From: JAOUGY01 sp963792365
Lineage (GTDB): Bacteria > Actinomycetota > Acidimicrobiia > Spongiisociales > ZC4RG35
Reading direction: 5' to 3'
Length of the DNA: 64,000 nt
Assembly: GCA_963792365.1 (NCBI GenBank)
Contig: CAWBVW010000006.1
Span: 316,267 to 380,266 of the forward strand
In this document: in pieces, positions 35,961 to 44,353 of the stretch
Layout of the letters: each line of letters opens with the position of its first letter
How positions within the stretch are numbered: position 1 is the first letter of the stretch
Translations under genes and position numbers: made by a program
The notes under the pieces: model-generated
What the model was told of the DNA's origin: nothing
The model's input: the letters and a program-made list of their open reading frames with translations, nothing else
Databases searched by the model: none

Positions 35961-36658
35961 GTGAGTGTCTCGGCGGGTATCGGGTCGGGGTTGGGAGTGT
36001 CCTCGGCGATCTCACCGGAGCGGATCCGCAGAACTCGATCGGCGATCCGGCCGATTGCGCCGTTGTGGGTGACCAGCAACACCGTCTGGTTGGTCTCGCG
36101 GTTGATCCTTCGCAACAGCGACAGGATCAACCGACCCGTCTCGAAGTCGAGCTCTCCGGTGGGCTCGTCGCACAACAGGATCGGCGGCTCTTTCACGAGC
36201 GCCCGGGCGAGTGCAACCCGCTGCTGCTCGCCTCCCGACAGCTCGGCGGGGAAGTGGTTCATGCGGTCGGCCAGACCCACCTGTTGGAGAACGGCGGCCG
36301 TCCGATCGGTGCCATCGCGCATCGACAGCTCCGCCACCAACTCCACGTTCTCGGCTGCGGTGAGGGTGGGGATCAGGTTGAAGAACTGGAACACGAAGCC
36401 GACGCTCTCCCTGCGGAATCGCACCTTCTCGTCGGCATCCATCGCCGTGAGGTCGTGTCCGTCGACCACCAGCCGTCCTTCGGTCGGGTCGTCGATGGCG
36501 CCCACCAGGTTGAGCAGCGTGGTCTTGCCAGAGCCGCTGGGACCCAGGATCACCGTGAATTCACCTTGCTCGCCCTGGAGGTCGACGTGGCGGAGGGCAT
36601 GGACGGCAGTGTGTCCTTCGCCGAAGGTCTTGGAGACGTCCTTCATCTCGATGTTCAT
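35954..36658 (-). CDS. LolD/MacB-type ABC transporter ATPase
   Basis: The 234-residue ATPase has Walker A GPSGSGKTT, signature LSGGEQQRVALARAL, Walker B ILLCDEPTGELD and switch His in LVTHNGAIG, all intact. It energises the FtsX-like permease whose gene it overlaps by 7 bp. It begins 1 bp after the TetR stop, so the repressor, ATPase and permease are one transcription unit. Confidence 0.92.
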   Translation of the reverse strand: MNIEMKDVSKTFGEGHTAVHALRHVDLQGEQGEFTVILGPSGSGKTTLLNLVGAIDDPTEGRLVVDGHDLTAMDADEKVRFRRESVGFVFQFFNLIPTLTAAENVELVAELSMRDGTDRTAAVLQQVGLADRMNHFPAELSGGEQQRVALARALVKEPPILLCDEPTGELDFETGRLILSLLRRINRETNQTVLLVTHNGAIGRIADRVLRIRSGEIAEDTPNPDPIPAETLTW

Positions 36659-36659
36659 G

Positions 36660-37283
36660 TCACGTCGCTTTCGTTCTCGCCAGTCCGGTGAATGCCAGAT
36701 CGACCTGCCGTGCGACCTGGGCGTTCAGCTCTCGGGCCGTCTGGCCATCGAGGCTGAGGTACGAGAAGAGCTGGGCGGCCATGGCCGAGAAGAGGAGAAG
36801 GGCCGCCTCCTCCGACGAGACGTCGGCTTGGAGGGCACCGGAGAAGCGGTAGTGCTCGAGCAGCTCGACGAGCTGGCCGATCAGCCGTTCGTCGGTCTGA
36901 GCCAGGCCGCTGGCGAGTTGGTCGCCGCCGGGCCGAAACATGGCCACCATCACCTCGCCGAGCAGATGCCGGTCCCATGCCGTCAGGTGCTCGATGTAGA
37001 TCCCGAACAGCCTCTTGACCGCCACGTGGGCGTCGAGACCTGGCGCCGCGAGAACCGAGGCTCCTTCGTCGATCATGCGGTCGGTGTCGTCTTCCACCCC
37101 GGCGAGGATCAGAGCCGTCTTGGTCCCGAAGTAGTTGTAGACGGTGGCAACCGACACGTCCGCCAAGGCGGCAATCTCATCCATCGTGGTGGCGTCGATG
37201 CCCTTGGCGGCGAACAGCTCCTCGGCGGTGTGAATGATGCGCTTTCTCGACGCTTCCTTCTTCCGATCCCGGAGACTTGTCAT
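36660..37283 (-). CDS. TetR-family repressor of the ABC exporter operon
   Basis: The 207-residue protein has the N-terminal TetR helix-turn-helix (AEELFAAKGIDATTMDEIAALADVSVATVYNYFGTKTAL) and a variable ligand-binding half. It sits first in the operon with the LolD-like ATPase and FtsX-like permease, the usual place of a local repressor. A tgggagg ribosome binding site precedes the ATG. AT-rich dyads upstream (37306-37333) are good operator candidates. It is divergent from a second TetR gene. Confidence 0.9.
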   Translation of the reverse strand: MTSLRDRKKEASRKRIIHTAEELFAAKGIDATTMDEIAALADVSVATVYNYFGTKTALILAGVEDDTDRMIDEGASVLAAPGLDAHVAVKRLFGIYIEHLTAWDRHLLGEVMVAMFRPGGDQLASGLAQTDERLIGQLVELLEHYRFSGALQADVSSEEAALLLFSAMAAQLFSYLSLDGQTARELNAQVARQVDLAFTGLARTKAT

Positions 37284-37305
37284 CCTCCCACCAAATATAG
37301 AGCGA

Positions 37306-37333
37306 CTACAAATTTATAGGTTCTACAAGAACC
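37306..37333. promoter_or_regulatory. Operator-like dyads in the divergent TetR region, exporter side
   Basis: Two dyads lie side by side. ctacaaatttatag (37306-37319) is a 14-bp palindrome with one mismatch pair, and ggttct-aca-agaacc (37319-37333) has perfect 6-bp arms. The stretch is much more AT-rich than its surroundings, as expected for a promoter/operator. It is 23-50 bp from the start of the exporter-side TetR gene. Confidence 0.5.
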
Positions 37334-37343
37334 CGTCAAACAT

Positions 37344-37375
37344 CTAACATTGTACGGAGATCCGAACAGTGTTAG
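37344..37375. promoter_or_regulatory. 32-bp operator dyad ahead of the second TetR gene
   Basis: The left arm (37344-37358) and right arm (37361-37375) are inverted repeats of 15 bp with 13 matches around a 2-bp centre. The consensus half is ctaaca-n-tgt-n-cgga. It ends 10 bp before the ATG of the plus-strand TetR gene, so binding would block that promoter, in line with autoregulation. Confidence 0.65.
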
Positions 37376-37385
37376 GATACCCGCC

Positions 37386-37982
37386 ATGACGACCGCCAGA
37401 GCCCGTCGCCACGACGCCACCCGGCAGGAGATCCTCGACGCCGCCTGGGCGCAGGCCGAGGAGACCGGCGTCGCCGGAATCTCGCTTCGGTCCTTGGCAG
37501 CCGCCGTGGGAATGCAGGCGCCGTCGCTCTACACCTACTTCGAGAGCAAGGACGCCATCTACGACGCCATGTTCGCCGATTCCTACGAGGCGCTGTCTCG
37601 GTTCAGCGAGGAGATCACCGTCGAAGTGACCGACCTCGGTCGGATCGATGCGTTGACGATGGCGATCGACCGGTTCATCGGCTTCTGCCAACAGTCACCG
37701 GCTCGGTATCAGCTGATGTTCACCCGGGCCGTGCCGGGCTGGGAACCATCACCCGACGCCTATGCCGTATCGGTGCGCAGCTACGCCGAGATGGCCGAGG
37801 CGCTGGCCTCGCTCGGGATCGTCGGCGAGGAGGCGCTCGATCTGTACACGGCGGTGAGCGCCGGCCTGGCAGCACAACAGATGGCGAATGATCCGGCGGG
37901 CGACCGGTGGCGTCGGCTCGCCCGCAGTGCAATGGAGATGCTGGTCGAGCACCTCGATCGGTTAGAGGAGACCACCCCATGA
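37386..37982 (+). CDS. TetR-family regulator
   Basis: The 198-residue protein starts at the ATG 37386 (MTTARARRHDATRQEIL), after which a standard TetR helix-turn-helix follows (GISLRSLAAAVGMQAPSLYTYFESKDAIYD). The C-terminal half has the TetR_C_33/WHG-like look (FCQQSPARYQLMFTRAVPGWEPS). The 4-bp ATGA overlap couples it to the downstream DinB/maleylpyruvate isomerase-fold gene, which is probably its target. A clear 32-bp operator dyad lies just upstream. Confidence 0.9.
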   Translation: MTTARARRHDATRQEILDAAWAQAEETGVAGISLRSLAAAVGMQAPSLYTYFESKDAIYDAMFADSYEALSRFSEEITVEVTDLGRIDALTMAIDRFIGFCQQSPARYQLMFTRAVPGWEPSPDAYAVSVRSYAEMAEALASLGIVGEEALDLYTAVSAGLAAQQMANDPAGDRWRRLARSAMEMLVEHLDRLEETTP

Positions 37983-38758
37983 ACGACACGTTCACGACCG
38001 TCGACGACATCCGACGGATCGGCAACCCCGACGAAGCCCGTCGGCTGGCGAGCGCGATGTATGACCGGCTGCTCGTCGAGCTCCGCGAGCTGACGCCCGA
38101 GCATTGGCACATGGAGACCGTGTGCGCACCGTGGACGGTCGCCGACGTGGTCCGTCATCTGGTGGGCGCGGCGAAAGGACATGCGTCGTTTCCACAGTTC
38201 GCCCGCCAGGCGATCTACGGAGCGCGTCACAAGTCCGAGTTCGACGGCAACGACATGGATGCCATGAATGCCCTCCAGGTCGCCGACCACGGCGAGCTCT
38301 CGAGCACGGACCTGCTCTCGGAGTTGGAGACGATCGCTCCCAAGGCAGTCCAGAAGCGGATGAGCCGTCCCAAGCTCATCGGTCGCATCCGCGTGCCAAA
38401 CGCACCTGGCGGCTCGACAGCACAAGGGATGCCACCTTCGCTGACCCTCGGTCACCTGTTCACGGTCGTCCTGACCAGAGACGTCTTCTTGCATCGGATC
38501 GACATCGCCAGAGCCGTCGGCCGCGACATCGAGGTCGACGCCGACACCGAGGGCCGCGTGATCGCAGACGTGGTCGCCGAATGGGCCGAGCGTCACGGCG
38601 AGCCGTTCCGCCTCACACTCTCCGGCCCTGCCGGTGGTCGCTACGCCGCGGGCGATGGTGGTCCTGTGCTCGAACTCGACGGTCTCGAAATGTGCTGGAT
38701 CCTCTCAGGCCGCGGCCTGGCCTCCCACCCGCTGCTGGAGACTCGCGTCCTGTTCTGA
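37979..38758 (+). CDS. Maleylpyruvate isomerase/DinB-fold family protein (mycothiol-type)
   Basis: The 259-residue protein has the four-helix N-terminal domain of mycothiol-dependent maleylpyruvate isomerases and DinB proteins, with metal-ligand-type histidines in CAPWTVADVVRHLVG and FLHRIDIARA and a small C-terminal alpha/beta domain. Many members use mycothiol as cofactor, which supports an actinobacterial host. The real reaction is unknown. The ATG overlaps the TetR stop by 4 bp, so it is co-expressed with and probably controlled by that regulator. Confidence 0.85.
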   Translation: MNDTFTTVDDIRRIGNPDEARRLASAMYDRLLVELRELTPEHWHMETVCAPWTVADVVRHLVGAAKGHASFPQFARQAIYGARHKSEFDGNDMDAMNALQVADHGELSSTDLLSELETIAPKAVQKRMSRPKLIGRIRVPNAPGGSTAQGMPPSLTLGHLFTVVLTRDVFLHRIDIARAVGRDIEVDADTEGRVIADVVAEWAERHGEPFRLTLSGPAGGRYAAGDGGPVLELDGLEMCWILSGRGLASHPLLETRVLF

Positions 38759-38876
38759 CACCATCGCGGGAGCGCAGTGGATGGAGTCCCTTGAACTCGA
38801 GCTCGTGGCGTAGCGCAGACGGGTTGCCCCTATCGGCCGAGAACTCGAGATGATTGCGCGATCGCTTCAAGCGGGG

Positions 38877-39563
38877 AGCACGCGGCAGGTCCCTGGATGG
38901 GTCTGCCATGTCGGCGGCGGCGTTGGTGACGACCCCGAAGCCGGTGTATGCGAAGAACGCCAAGCCGACGGCGGCCAAGACGCCACCAGGGGACGAGATC
39001 GTGAACTCGTCCGCCAGAAGCCGGGACTGGATACCGGTGGCGCCGCCCACGATGAACACGGCGAGGACGCCGAGCTTGGCAGCAACTACTACGAGCTCGG
39101 CCTTCCCGACGCTGGCGGCCCCGGCGAGGTTCACCAGGGTCAGCCCGACGACCAATCCGGCGGCGAGGGTGCCGATCACAGCACTGCTCGGTGTGCCGGT
39201 GGTGAACAACGATGCGCCATACGTTCCGAAGGCCCGCGCCACCATGGACATACCTATCACGCCGGCTGCGTAGTAGAAGACGGACAGACCGCCAGAGAAC
39301 ACTCCGACGCCGAAGCCGCGCGTGAGATATTCGACGGGTCCGCCCGCCGATGGGAAGCGGGCTCCCAGGCGACCGTACGAGTAGCCGTTGAGAAGGGCGA
39401 CGACCCCGCCTATGAGGAAGGCCAGCCAGACGGCAGAGGTGGCAACTGCGGCGACCTCTCCGAGCAGAGCGAAGATCCCAGCTCCGACCATCGAGCCGAC
39501 ACCGAGCGAGACGGCGCGTGAGACGGTCATGGCCGAACGTGAGGCCGGGCTCTGAGCAGTCAT
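38877..39563 (-). pseudogene. C-terminally truncated APC-family amino acid permease
   Basis: From the ATG at 39563 the frame encodes a good APC permease N-terminus: SLGVGSMVGAGIFALLGEVAA in helix 1, GGPVEYLTRGFG in the helix 2-3 area, and AFFAYTGFGVVTNAAADMADPSRDLPRA at helix 6. After about residue 229 the homology stops abruptly (SRDLPRA then unrelated PRLKRSRNH), where normal members of 430 or more residues go on with six more helices. The open frame runs to 38613 but there overlaps the 3' end of the opposite gene. It is a disrupted transporter, probably from a recombination or deletion. Confidence 0.8.
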
Positions 39564-39654
39564 CGTCGCACACCGTACCGGTCGGTCCCGGAGCGAGACG
39601 TCGGCCTGACTGTCCCGCACATCGATGCCGGCGTCGTGCGCCGCCACAGCCGGT

Positions 39655-40542
39655 TCAGCGGGCGTGCTCCAGCTCAGACCCGAGCAGGCCCGCCGCCCGG
39701 TACTCCGCCAACTGGTCGTCGTCGTGCGCGGCAACGATCGTGACGTCCGGCTCGGAGCCGTGGATGCCGTTGAGCCACCGGAGCTGGTCCATGATCGCCT
39801 CACGGTCCTCTTCGATCCATGGAGCGTTCTTCTGCTTGAGCTCGAGGATCCCATCCATGTGCCAGGCGCAGTCCCCGATGAACAGGTACTCGGTACCCGA
39901 CTCGGTCTGGAGGTAGACCATCTGGGAGCCGGGCGTGTGGCCCGCCGCCTTGATCACGACCATGCCGGGCGCCAGCGGCAGGTGGTCCTCGTAGTCGAAG
40001 ACCCGGTAGCGGGCTGCCGTCTCGGCGGAGATGCCGAGCTGCGGCCGCTGCGGTTGCACCACCAGCGCCCAGGCCTGGACCGCGGTGAGCAGCGTCTTGG
40101 GGGCGACCTCATCGAAGAAGGCGGTGCGGACGACGCCGGCGATGTGGTCGCCATGCTCATGGGTCACGAAGTTGAAGATCGACGTCCTCAGGGCCTCTTG
40201 GACCCGGGCGTTCTCTTCCTCGAAGTACGGCTCTTCCTTCCCCTTACCGAACGTGGCGTGGATTTCCCGATCCATGCCGGCCTCGAGCATGACGTGGCCG
40301 TCCGGGTAGACGATCTGGTACGCAGTCCGGGCAAAGACGACGGTGGCGTCGGATCCGCCTTCGATGGCGACGCTCTTGGGTCTATGACTCTCGGCCACCT
40401 TCACGGCGTTGACGCGGAGCGGTCGGGGGCCGGGCATCATGCGCGCTGCGGATCGAATCGCACCCAGGTCGGGGTTCCAGCGCCGACCACTCTGTCCGGC
40501 CATCGCCGCCTCAGCCACTCCGAGAAATGTCACCTCATCCAT
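39655..40542 (-). CDS. Metallo-beta-lactamase-fold hydrolase
   Basis: The 295-residue protein begins at the ATG 40542 (MDEVTFLGVAEAA). It has the MBL motif THEHGDHIAG (HxHxDH), a further ligand His in AAGHTPGSQMVYL, and the bridging Asp in LFIGDCAWHMDG. The layout resembles glyoxalase II/lactonase-like members. The N-terminal 60 residues form an extension before the MBL core. Its start overlaps the GlcG/HbpS-family gene by 8 bp, and a TRAP-type binding-protein gene lies upstream, so the three form an operon. The substrate is unknown. Confidence 0.87.
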   Translation of the reverse strand: MDEVTFLGVAEAAMAGQSGRRWNPDLGAIRSAARMMPGPRPLRVNAVKVAESHRPKSVAIEGGSDATVVFARTAYQIVYPDGHVMLEAGMDREIHATFGKGKEEPYFEEENARVQEALRTSIFNFVTHEHGDHIAGVVRTAFFDEVAPKTLLTAVQAWALVVQPQRPQLGISAETAARYRVFDYEDHLPLAPGMVVIKAAGHTPGSQMVYLQTESGTEYLFIGDCAWHMDGILELKQKNAPWIEEDREAIMDQLRWLNGIHGSEPDVTIVAAHDDDQLAEYRAAGLLGSELEHAR

Positions 40543-40987
40543 CTGCTTGCTCCCGACTCGCTCCGACCGCGTCAAGCGCTGCCGCCGCGATGGCTTGATC
40601 CTGTTCCCAATCACCGCCGCTGACGCCGATGCCTCCGACACATTCCCCGCCGGCCAGGATCGGGAAGCCGCCTTCCATCGCGGTCCAGCGGCCCGACCCC
40701 GCCGCCAATGACAGCCCGATGGCGTGGAGCGTGTCGAGGTCCTGGCCTTGCGCCCCTCTGGTCGTTGTGTGGCGCTTGTTGGATGCCGCCGTGACGGCCT
40801 TGGTGGTCGACGAGTACACGGTGTGGAACCGGCCCTCGTCCATCCGTTCCAGAACGATCAGATGCCCACCCGCATCGACGATGGCGACGGTGACGGTGAT
40901 GCCCATGTCTTCGGCTCGGGACACGGCAGCGGCAAGCATCGCCTTGGCGCCCTCGGTGGTGAGGCGGTGAGATTGGGCAAAGGACAT
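40535..40987 (-). CDS. GlcG/HbpS-family protein
   Basis: The 150-residue protein has the family pattern: AVSRAEDMGITVTVAIVDAGGHLIVLERMDE near the start, SSTTKAVTAASNKR in the middle and GGECVGGIGVSGGDWEQDQAIA at the end. Family members bind haem or cobalamin (HbpS) or sit in glycolate and propanediol loci. It starts 7 bp after the TRAP-type binding-protein gene and overlaps the MBL-fold gene by 8 bp. A role as cofactor- or substrate-binding helper of the same pathway is plausible. Confidence 0.88.
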   Translation of the reverse strand: MSFAQSHRLTTEGAKAMLAAAVSRAEDMGITVTVAIVDAGGHLIVLERMDEGRFHTVYSSTTKAVTAASNKRHTTTRGAQGQDLDTLHAIGLSLAAGSGRWTAMEGGFPILAGGECVGGIGVSGGDWEQDQAIAAAALDAVGASREQADG

Positions 40988-40994
40988 GGGACCT

Positions 40995-41933
40995 CTATTC
41001 GAAGATCGACGGCACGTCGGCCGAGCGGAGGAGTTGAGGCGAGTACTCCCTGCGGGCTCCCTCGTGCATCGGCTTCACGGCGTTTCGGAATGCCCCTCGC
41101 TCATCGGGAGTCAGCGTAACGATCTCACAGCCCGCGCCTTCGATCACCTTGCGGGCGTCGACGGCTTCCTGCTGGGAGAGTCGGCGTTGGCCGGCGATGG
41201 CGTCGCGGGTCGCTCGGTAGAGGGCAGAGCGCAGCGCTTCGGGCCATCCGTCCACAGTCGGCCGGTGGGCGAAGATCGGACGAGAGACGTAGAAGTGGCC
41301 GGTCAGCGTGTGGTACTTGTGGAACTGGTGGGCGCCATAAGTGACCGTGTTCGCCAGCGGGTTCTCCTGGGCGTCGACACTTCCGTCGACGATGGCGGTG
41401 ATCGCCTCCGACAAGTCCATCCTCATGGGTGCGGCGCCCAGCAACGAGAACGCCCGGGCATGAACGTCGCTCGGCATGACGCGAATGGTCATGCCTGCCA
41501 GGTCGGCGGGACTGCGGACGGGGCGTAGCCGGTTCGAGAGGTGGCGAAACCCGTTCTCGAAGAAACCCAGGATCCGGAAGTTGGTGCGGTCTTCGATCTT
41601 CGTGGCCAGCAGCTCGCCGAGTGCGCCATCGATGGCGGTGCGCGCTTGCGCGTCGTTGTCGAACAAGAAGGGCAGATCGACGAACCCGAGCTCGGGCACC
41701 CGGTCCGTCAGGTAGCTGCTCGACTGGTATCCGAGTGTGAGCTCGCCGCTTTCGACCAGGGACAGGATCTCTTCACCCCGATACCCCAACTCCATGATGT
41801 TCCAGACGTACTCGACGTCGACGTCGTCCCCGAACTCGGATTCGAGCCGGTCGCCGATGGCCTTCAACGACTTGCTGAATGCGGTGCTCTTCGGGCCGTA
41901 TCCACCCATTCGAATCTGTATGGGTGTGGTCAA
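40995..41933 (-). CDS. TRAP-type solute-binding protein (DctP family) without signal peptide
   Basis: The 312-residue protein matches DctP-type receptors: FGFVDLPFLFDN-like ELGFVDLPFLFDND, GFFENGFRHLSNRLRPVRSPADLAGMTIRVMPS (with the carboxylate-binding Arg), and VDGSVDAQENPLANT. It starts directly with the first strand (PIQIRMGGYGPKS), so there is no signal peptide or lipobox. No DctQ or DctM membrane genes follow; the next genes encode a GlcG/HbpS protein and an MBL hydrolase. It may be a cytoplasmic binding protein that feeds or senses the substrate of those enzymes. Confidence 0.85.
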   Translation of the reverse strand: MTTPIQIRMGGYGPKSTAFSKSLKAIGDRLESEFGDDVDVEYVWNIMELGYRGEEILSLVESGELTLGYQSSSYLTDRVPELGFVDLPFLFDNDAQARTAIDGALGELLATKIEDRTNFRILGFFENGFRHLSNRLRPVRSPADLAGMTIRVMPSDVHARAFSLLGAAPMRMDLSEAITAIVDGSVDAQENPLANTVTYGAHQFHKYHTLTGHFYVSRPIFAHRPTVDGWPEALRSALYRATRDAIAGQRRLSQQEAVDARKVIEGAGCEIVTLTPDERGAFRNAVKPMHEGARREYSPQLLRSADVPSIFE

Positions 41934-42096
41934 CGAATGTCACCTCTCCGTGCCGGCGCCTGGATGCGTCGATCGACAGCGTGGCCTGCATGCTACGGCA
42001 GCATCCGTGCCCGGGGCTCTGCACGACAGATCATCCGGTCGCAGAGTCCAGATCATCGTCCGCGACAATGGCGCCATCCGACAACTGGAGCCTTGC

Positions 42097-42390
42097 GTGT
42101 ATTTCCTGTGCTTGCGACACCCGCTGCGACCCCGAGCCGAGTGGATGGTGACCCTTCAAGAGCACCTCGACTGGATGAAGCAACGTCACGCCGACGGTTC
42201 GGTGCTGATCTCCGGCCCGGCTAGGGACCACTCGGTGAGCCTCTATCTGATCAAGTCCGCGTCGAGGGAGGAGGCAGAAGCGATCGCCGCCGCCGATCCG
42301 TTCACCGCCGGCGGTGAGTGCCGCTTCGAGCTGATCGACTGGGACGTCCACCAGATCCTCGGCATCGGGAGCTTCGTCCCGTCGCACTAG
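42097..42390 (+). CDS. YCII-family small protein
   Basis: The 97-residue frame starts at a GTG (42097) with ggag 6 bp upstream. It reads YFLCLRHPLRPRAEW, then LDWMKQRHADGSVLISGPARD, and ends with EAIAAADPFTAGGECRFELIDWDVHQIL, the YCII pattern with the conserved Asp (DPF). Function is unknown. It is divergent from the TRAP-type receptor gene and 77 bp upstream of the DrrA-like gene. Confidence 0.8.
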   Translation: MYFLCLRHPLRPRAEWMVTLQEHLDWMKQRHADGSVLISGPARDHSVSLYLIKSASREEAEAIAAADPFTAGGECRFELIDWDVHQILGIGSFVPSH

Positions 42391-42467
42391 TGCGTCTGCG
42401 TCCCCCGAGGATTTGGCCTCTGTCGCCGAGCCGGAATCGGCCTCATGATGGGGAGAGGACATCAGAA

Positions 42468-43382
42468 GTGGCAACCGCGATCGAGGTGCGCAACCTCCAA
42501 AGGACTTATGGCGATGTCACGGCCGTCGATGACGTGTCGTTTGACGTAGCCGAGGGGGAGATATTCGGCCTGGTCGGGCCGAACGGCGCAGGGAAGACGA
42601 CGACCGTCGAGTGCATGGAAGGGCTGCGGCGTCCGACGTCGGGTCGTGTCGAGGTCATGGGCCTGGATCCGATGGCGGATCGGCTGCGACTGGTCGAACG
42701 GATCGGCGTACAACTGCAAGAGAGTGCCCTACCACCTCGTCTGCGGGTCATTGAGGCGCTGGAGTTGTTTGGTTCCTTCTATCGGCGCTGTGTGGACGCC
42801 GACCACCTGTTGGACCTGTTGTCGCTCACCGAGAAGCGGAACACCGCTATCGCCAAGCTGTCGGGTGGACAGAGACAGCGGGTGTTCATCGCGCTGGCGC
42901 TGGTCAACCAACCTGAGATCGTGTTCTTCGACGAGTTGACGACGGGCCTCGATCCTCAGGCCCGGCACTCGATGTGGGACCTCGTACGCACCATCCGCGA
43001 GCGGGGCGCAACCGTCGTTCTGACCACCCACTACATGGAAGAAGCCGAGCGGCTCTGCGACCGGGTCATGATCATCGATGGAGGACGAATCGTCGCTCTC
43101 GACTCTCCCGAGACGCTGATCAAATCGCTCGGAGTCGACCAGCGGATCGTCTTCGGTGCACCGGAGCGACAGGACCTCGCATGCTTGACCGGTGTGCCGG
43201 CCGTCACCCGGATAGAGCAAGGCGCTGAGCGGGTGATCGTGTACGGGGGAGGGCGACGCTTCGCCGGATCCGTGGTCTCGGCGCTCGAGGACGCCGATGT
43301 GCCCTTCACCGATCTCCACACCGAGCAGCCCAACCTCGAAGACGTGTTCTTGTCCTTGACGGGCCAGGAGATGCGGGAATGA
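42468..43382 (+). CDS. ABC-2-type exporter ATPase (DrrA-like)
   Basis: The 304-residue ATPase starts at GTG 42468 with gggagagg upstream. It has Walker A GPNGAGKTT, signature LSGGQRQRVFIALAL, Walker B IVFFDELTTGLDP and switch His in LTTHYMEEAERL, followed by the C-terminal DrrA-type tail (NLEDVFLSLTG). It powers the permease encoded with a 4-bp overlap downstream. Such pairs export antibiotics, lipids or other hydrophobic compounds. Confidence 0.92.
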   Translation: MATAIEVRNLQRTYGDVTAVDDVSFDVAEGEIFGLVGPNGAGKTTTVECMEGLRRPTSGRVEVMGLDPMADRLRLVERIGVQLQESALPPRLRVIEALELFGSFYRRCVDADHLLDLLSLTEKRNTAIAKLSGGQRQRVFIALALVNQPEIVFFDELTTGLDPQARHSMWDLVRTIRERGATVVLTTHYMEEAERLCDRVMIIDGGRIVALDSPETLIKSLGVDQRIVFGAPERQDLACLTGVPAVTRIEQGAERVIVYGGGRRFAGSVVSALEDADVPFTDLHTEQPNLEDVFLSLTGQEMRE

Positions 43383-44182
43383 TTCAACGACAGACGGCGA
43401 CCGAACTGGCGTCGGTGGAACGTGGTGGCAGTTCGACCCTGCGGTCTCTCAGGTCGCTCGTGATGGTGGATCTCAAGCTCTACATCCGAGAGCCGGTGGC
43501 GGCCTTCTTCACCCTGGCCTTCCCGGTGATGCTGATCCTCATCTTCGGGGCGATCTACGGGAACGAGTCGCAAGACATGTTCGACGGATACGGCTCCATG
43601 GACATCTCGATGCCGGCCTACACCGCGCTGATCCTGGGATCGGTGGGGCTGCTGGGAGTGGCGATCACCACCAGCACCTATCGCGAGGCGGGCATTCTCC
43701 GCCGCTTCCGGATGACCCCACTTCGACCACTGGTGTACATCGCCGCCGATGTCATCGCCAACCTCATCATGACCCTGGTGGGGATGGCCGGTGTGGTGGT
43801 GGTCGGCTGGCTGCTCTACCGGGTTCGGTTCGAGGGCCAGGTCGTCAGCGTGGTGGCTGCCGTCATCCTGTCGGGCACCGCCATGTTCGCGATCGGCTAT
43901 CTCATCGCCGGGCTGGCGCCCAATGCGCGTGCCGCACAGGTGATCGGGATGGTGGTCCTGTATCCGATGCTTTTCCTGTCCGGTGCCGGGATTCCACTAG
44001 AGGTGATGCCCGATTCGATCCGGACCATCTCGGACTACCTCCCGCTCAGCTACGTGGTCCGTCTGCTGCGCGGGCTGTGGTTCGGTGAGGCCTGGGGTTC
44101 GCTGCTCCTCGAGACCGGTGTGCTGTTCGGTGTCCTCGTAGTGTCGACCGCGATTGCGGCCCGACTCTTCCGTTGGGAGTGA
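43379..44182 (+). CDS. ABC-2-type exporter permease (DrrB-like)
   Basis: The 267-residue protein has six hydrophobic segments (first EPVAAFFTLAFPVMLILIFG, last LETGVLFGVLVVSTAIAARLF) and the family's loop YREAGILRRFRMTPLRP. A conserved LFLSGAGIPLEVMPDSIRTI area precedes the last helices. It overlaps the ATPase gene by 4 bp (ATGA) and forms with it a two-gene exporter. No resistance or biosynthesis genes adjoin it. Confidence 0.9.
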   Translation: MIQRQTATELASVERGGSSTLRSLRSLVMVDLKLYIREPVAAFFTLAFPVMLILIFGAIYGNESQDMFDGYGSMDISMPAYTALILGSVGLLGVAITTSTYREAGILRRFRMTPLRPLVYIAADVIANLIMTLVGMAGVVVVGWLLYRVRFEGQVVSVVAAVILSGTAMFAIGYLIAGLAPNARAAQVIGMVVLYPMLFLSGAGIPLEVMPDSIRTISDYLPLSYVVRLLRGLWFGEAWGSLLLETGVLFGVLVVSTAIAARLFRWE

Positions 44183-44212
44183 CCGCGATCGCTGGGTTCG
44201 AGCCGACGGCGA

Positions 44213-44287
44213 CGAGGCTGCCCCTCCGAGCAAGGCGAAGACCCCTGATCCGACGTCGAGCCGACACCGAGAGCGAAGGCGCGTCTG
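44213..44287 (-). pseudogene. Relic of an APC permease 5' region
   Basis: The minus-strand DNA here matches the start of the truncated APC permease at 39.5 kb: both contain ctcggtgtcggctcga and a tcttcgc-ctgctcgga-like block in the same order. In translation this gives LDVGSGVFALLGG beside LGVGSMVGAGIFALLGE. Indels have broken the frame. It is about 75 bp of decayed duplicate between the DrrB-like gene and the MNT-HEPN pair. Confidence 0.55.
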
Positions 44288-44353
44288 ACGCCCAGATCTA
44301 CCTGACGCAGAGTTCATCGGTCACCGTCCGGTCCGGTCCCGTTTTGCGCTGCC

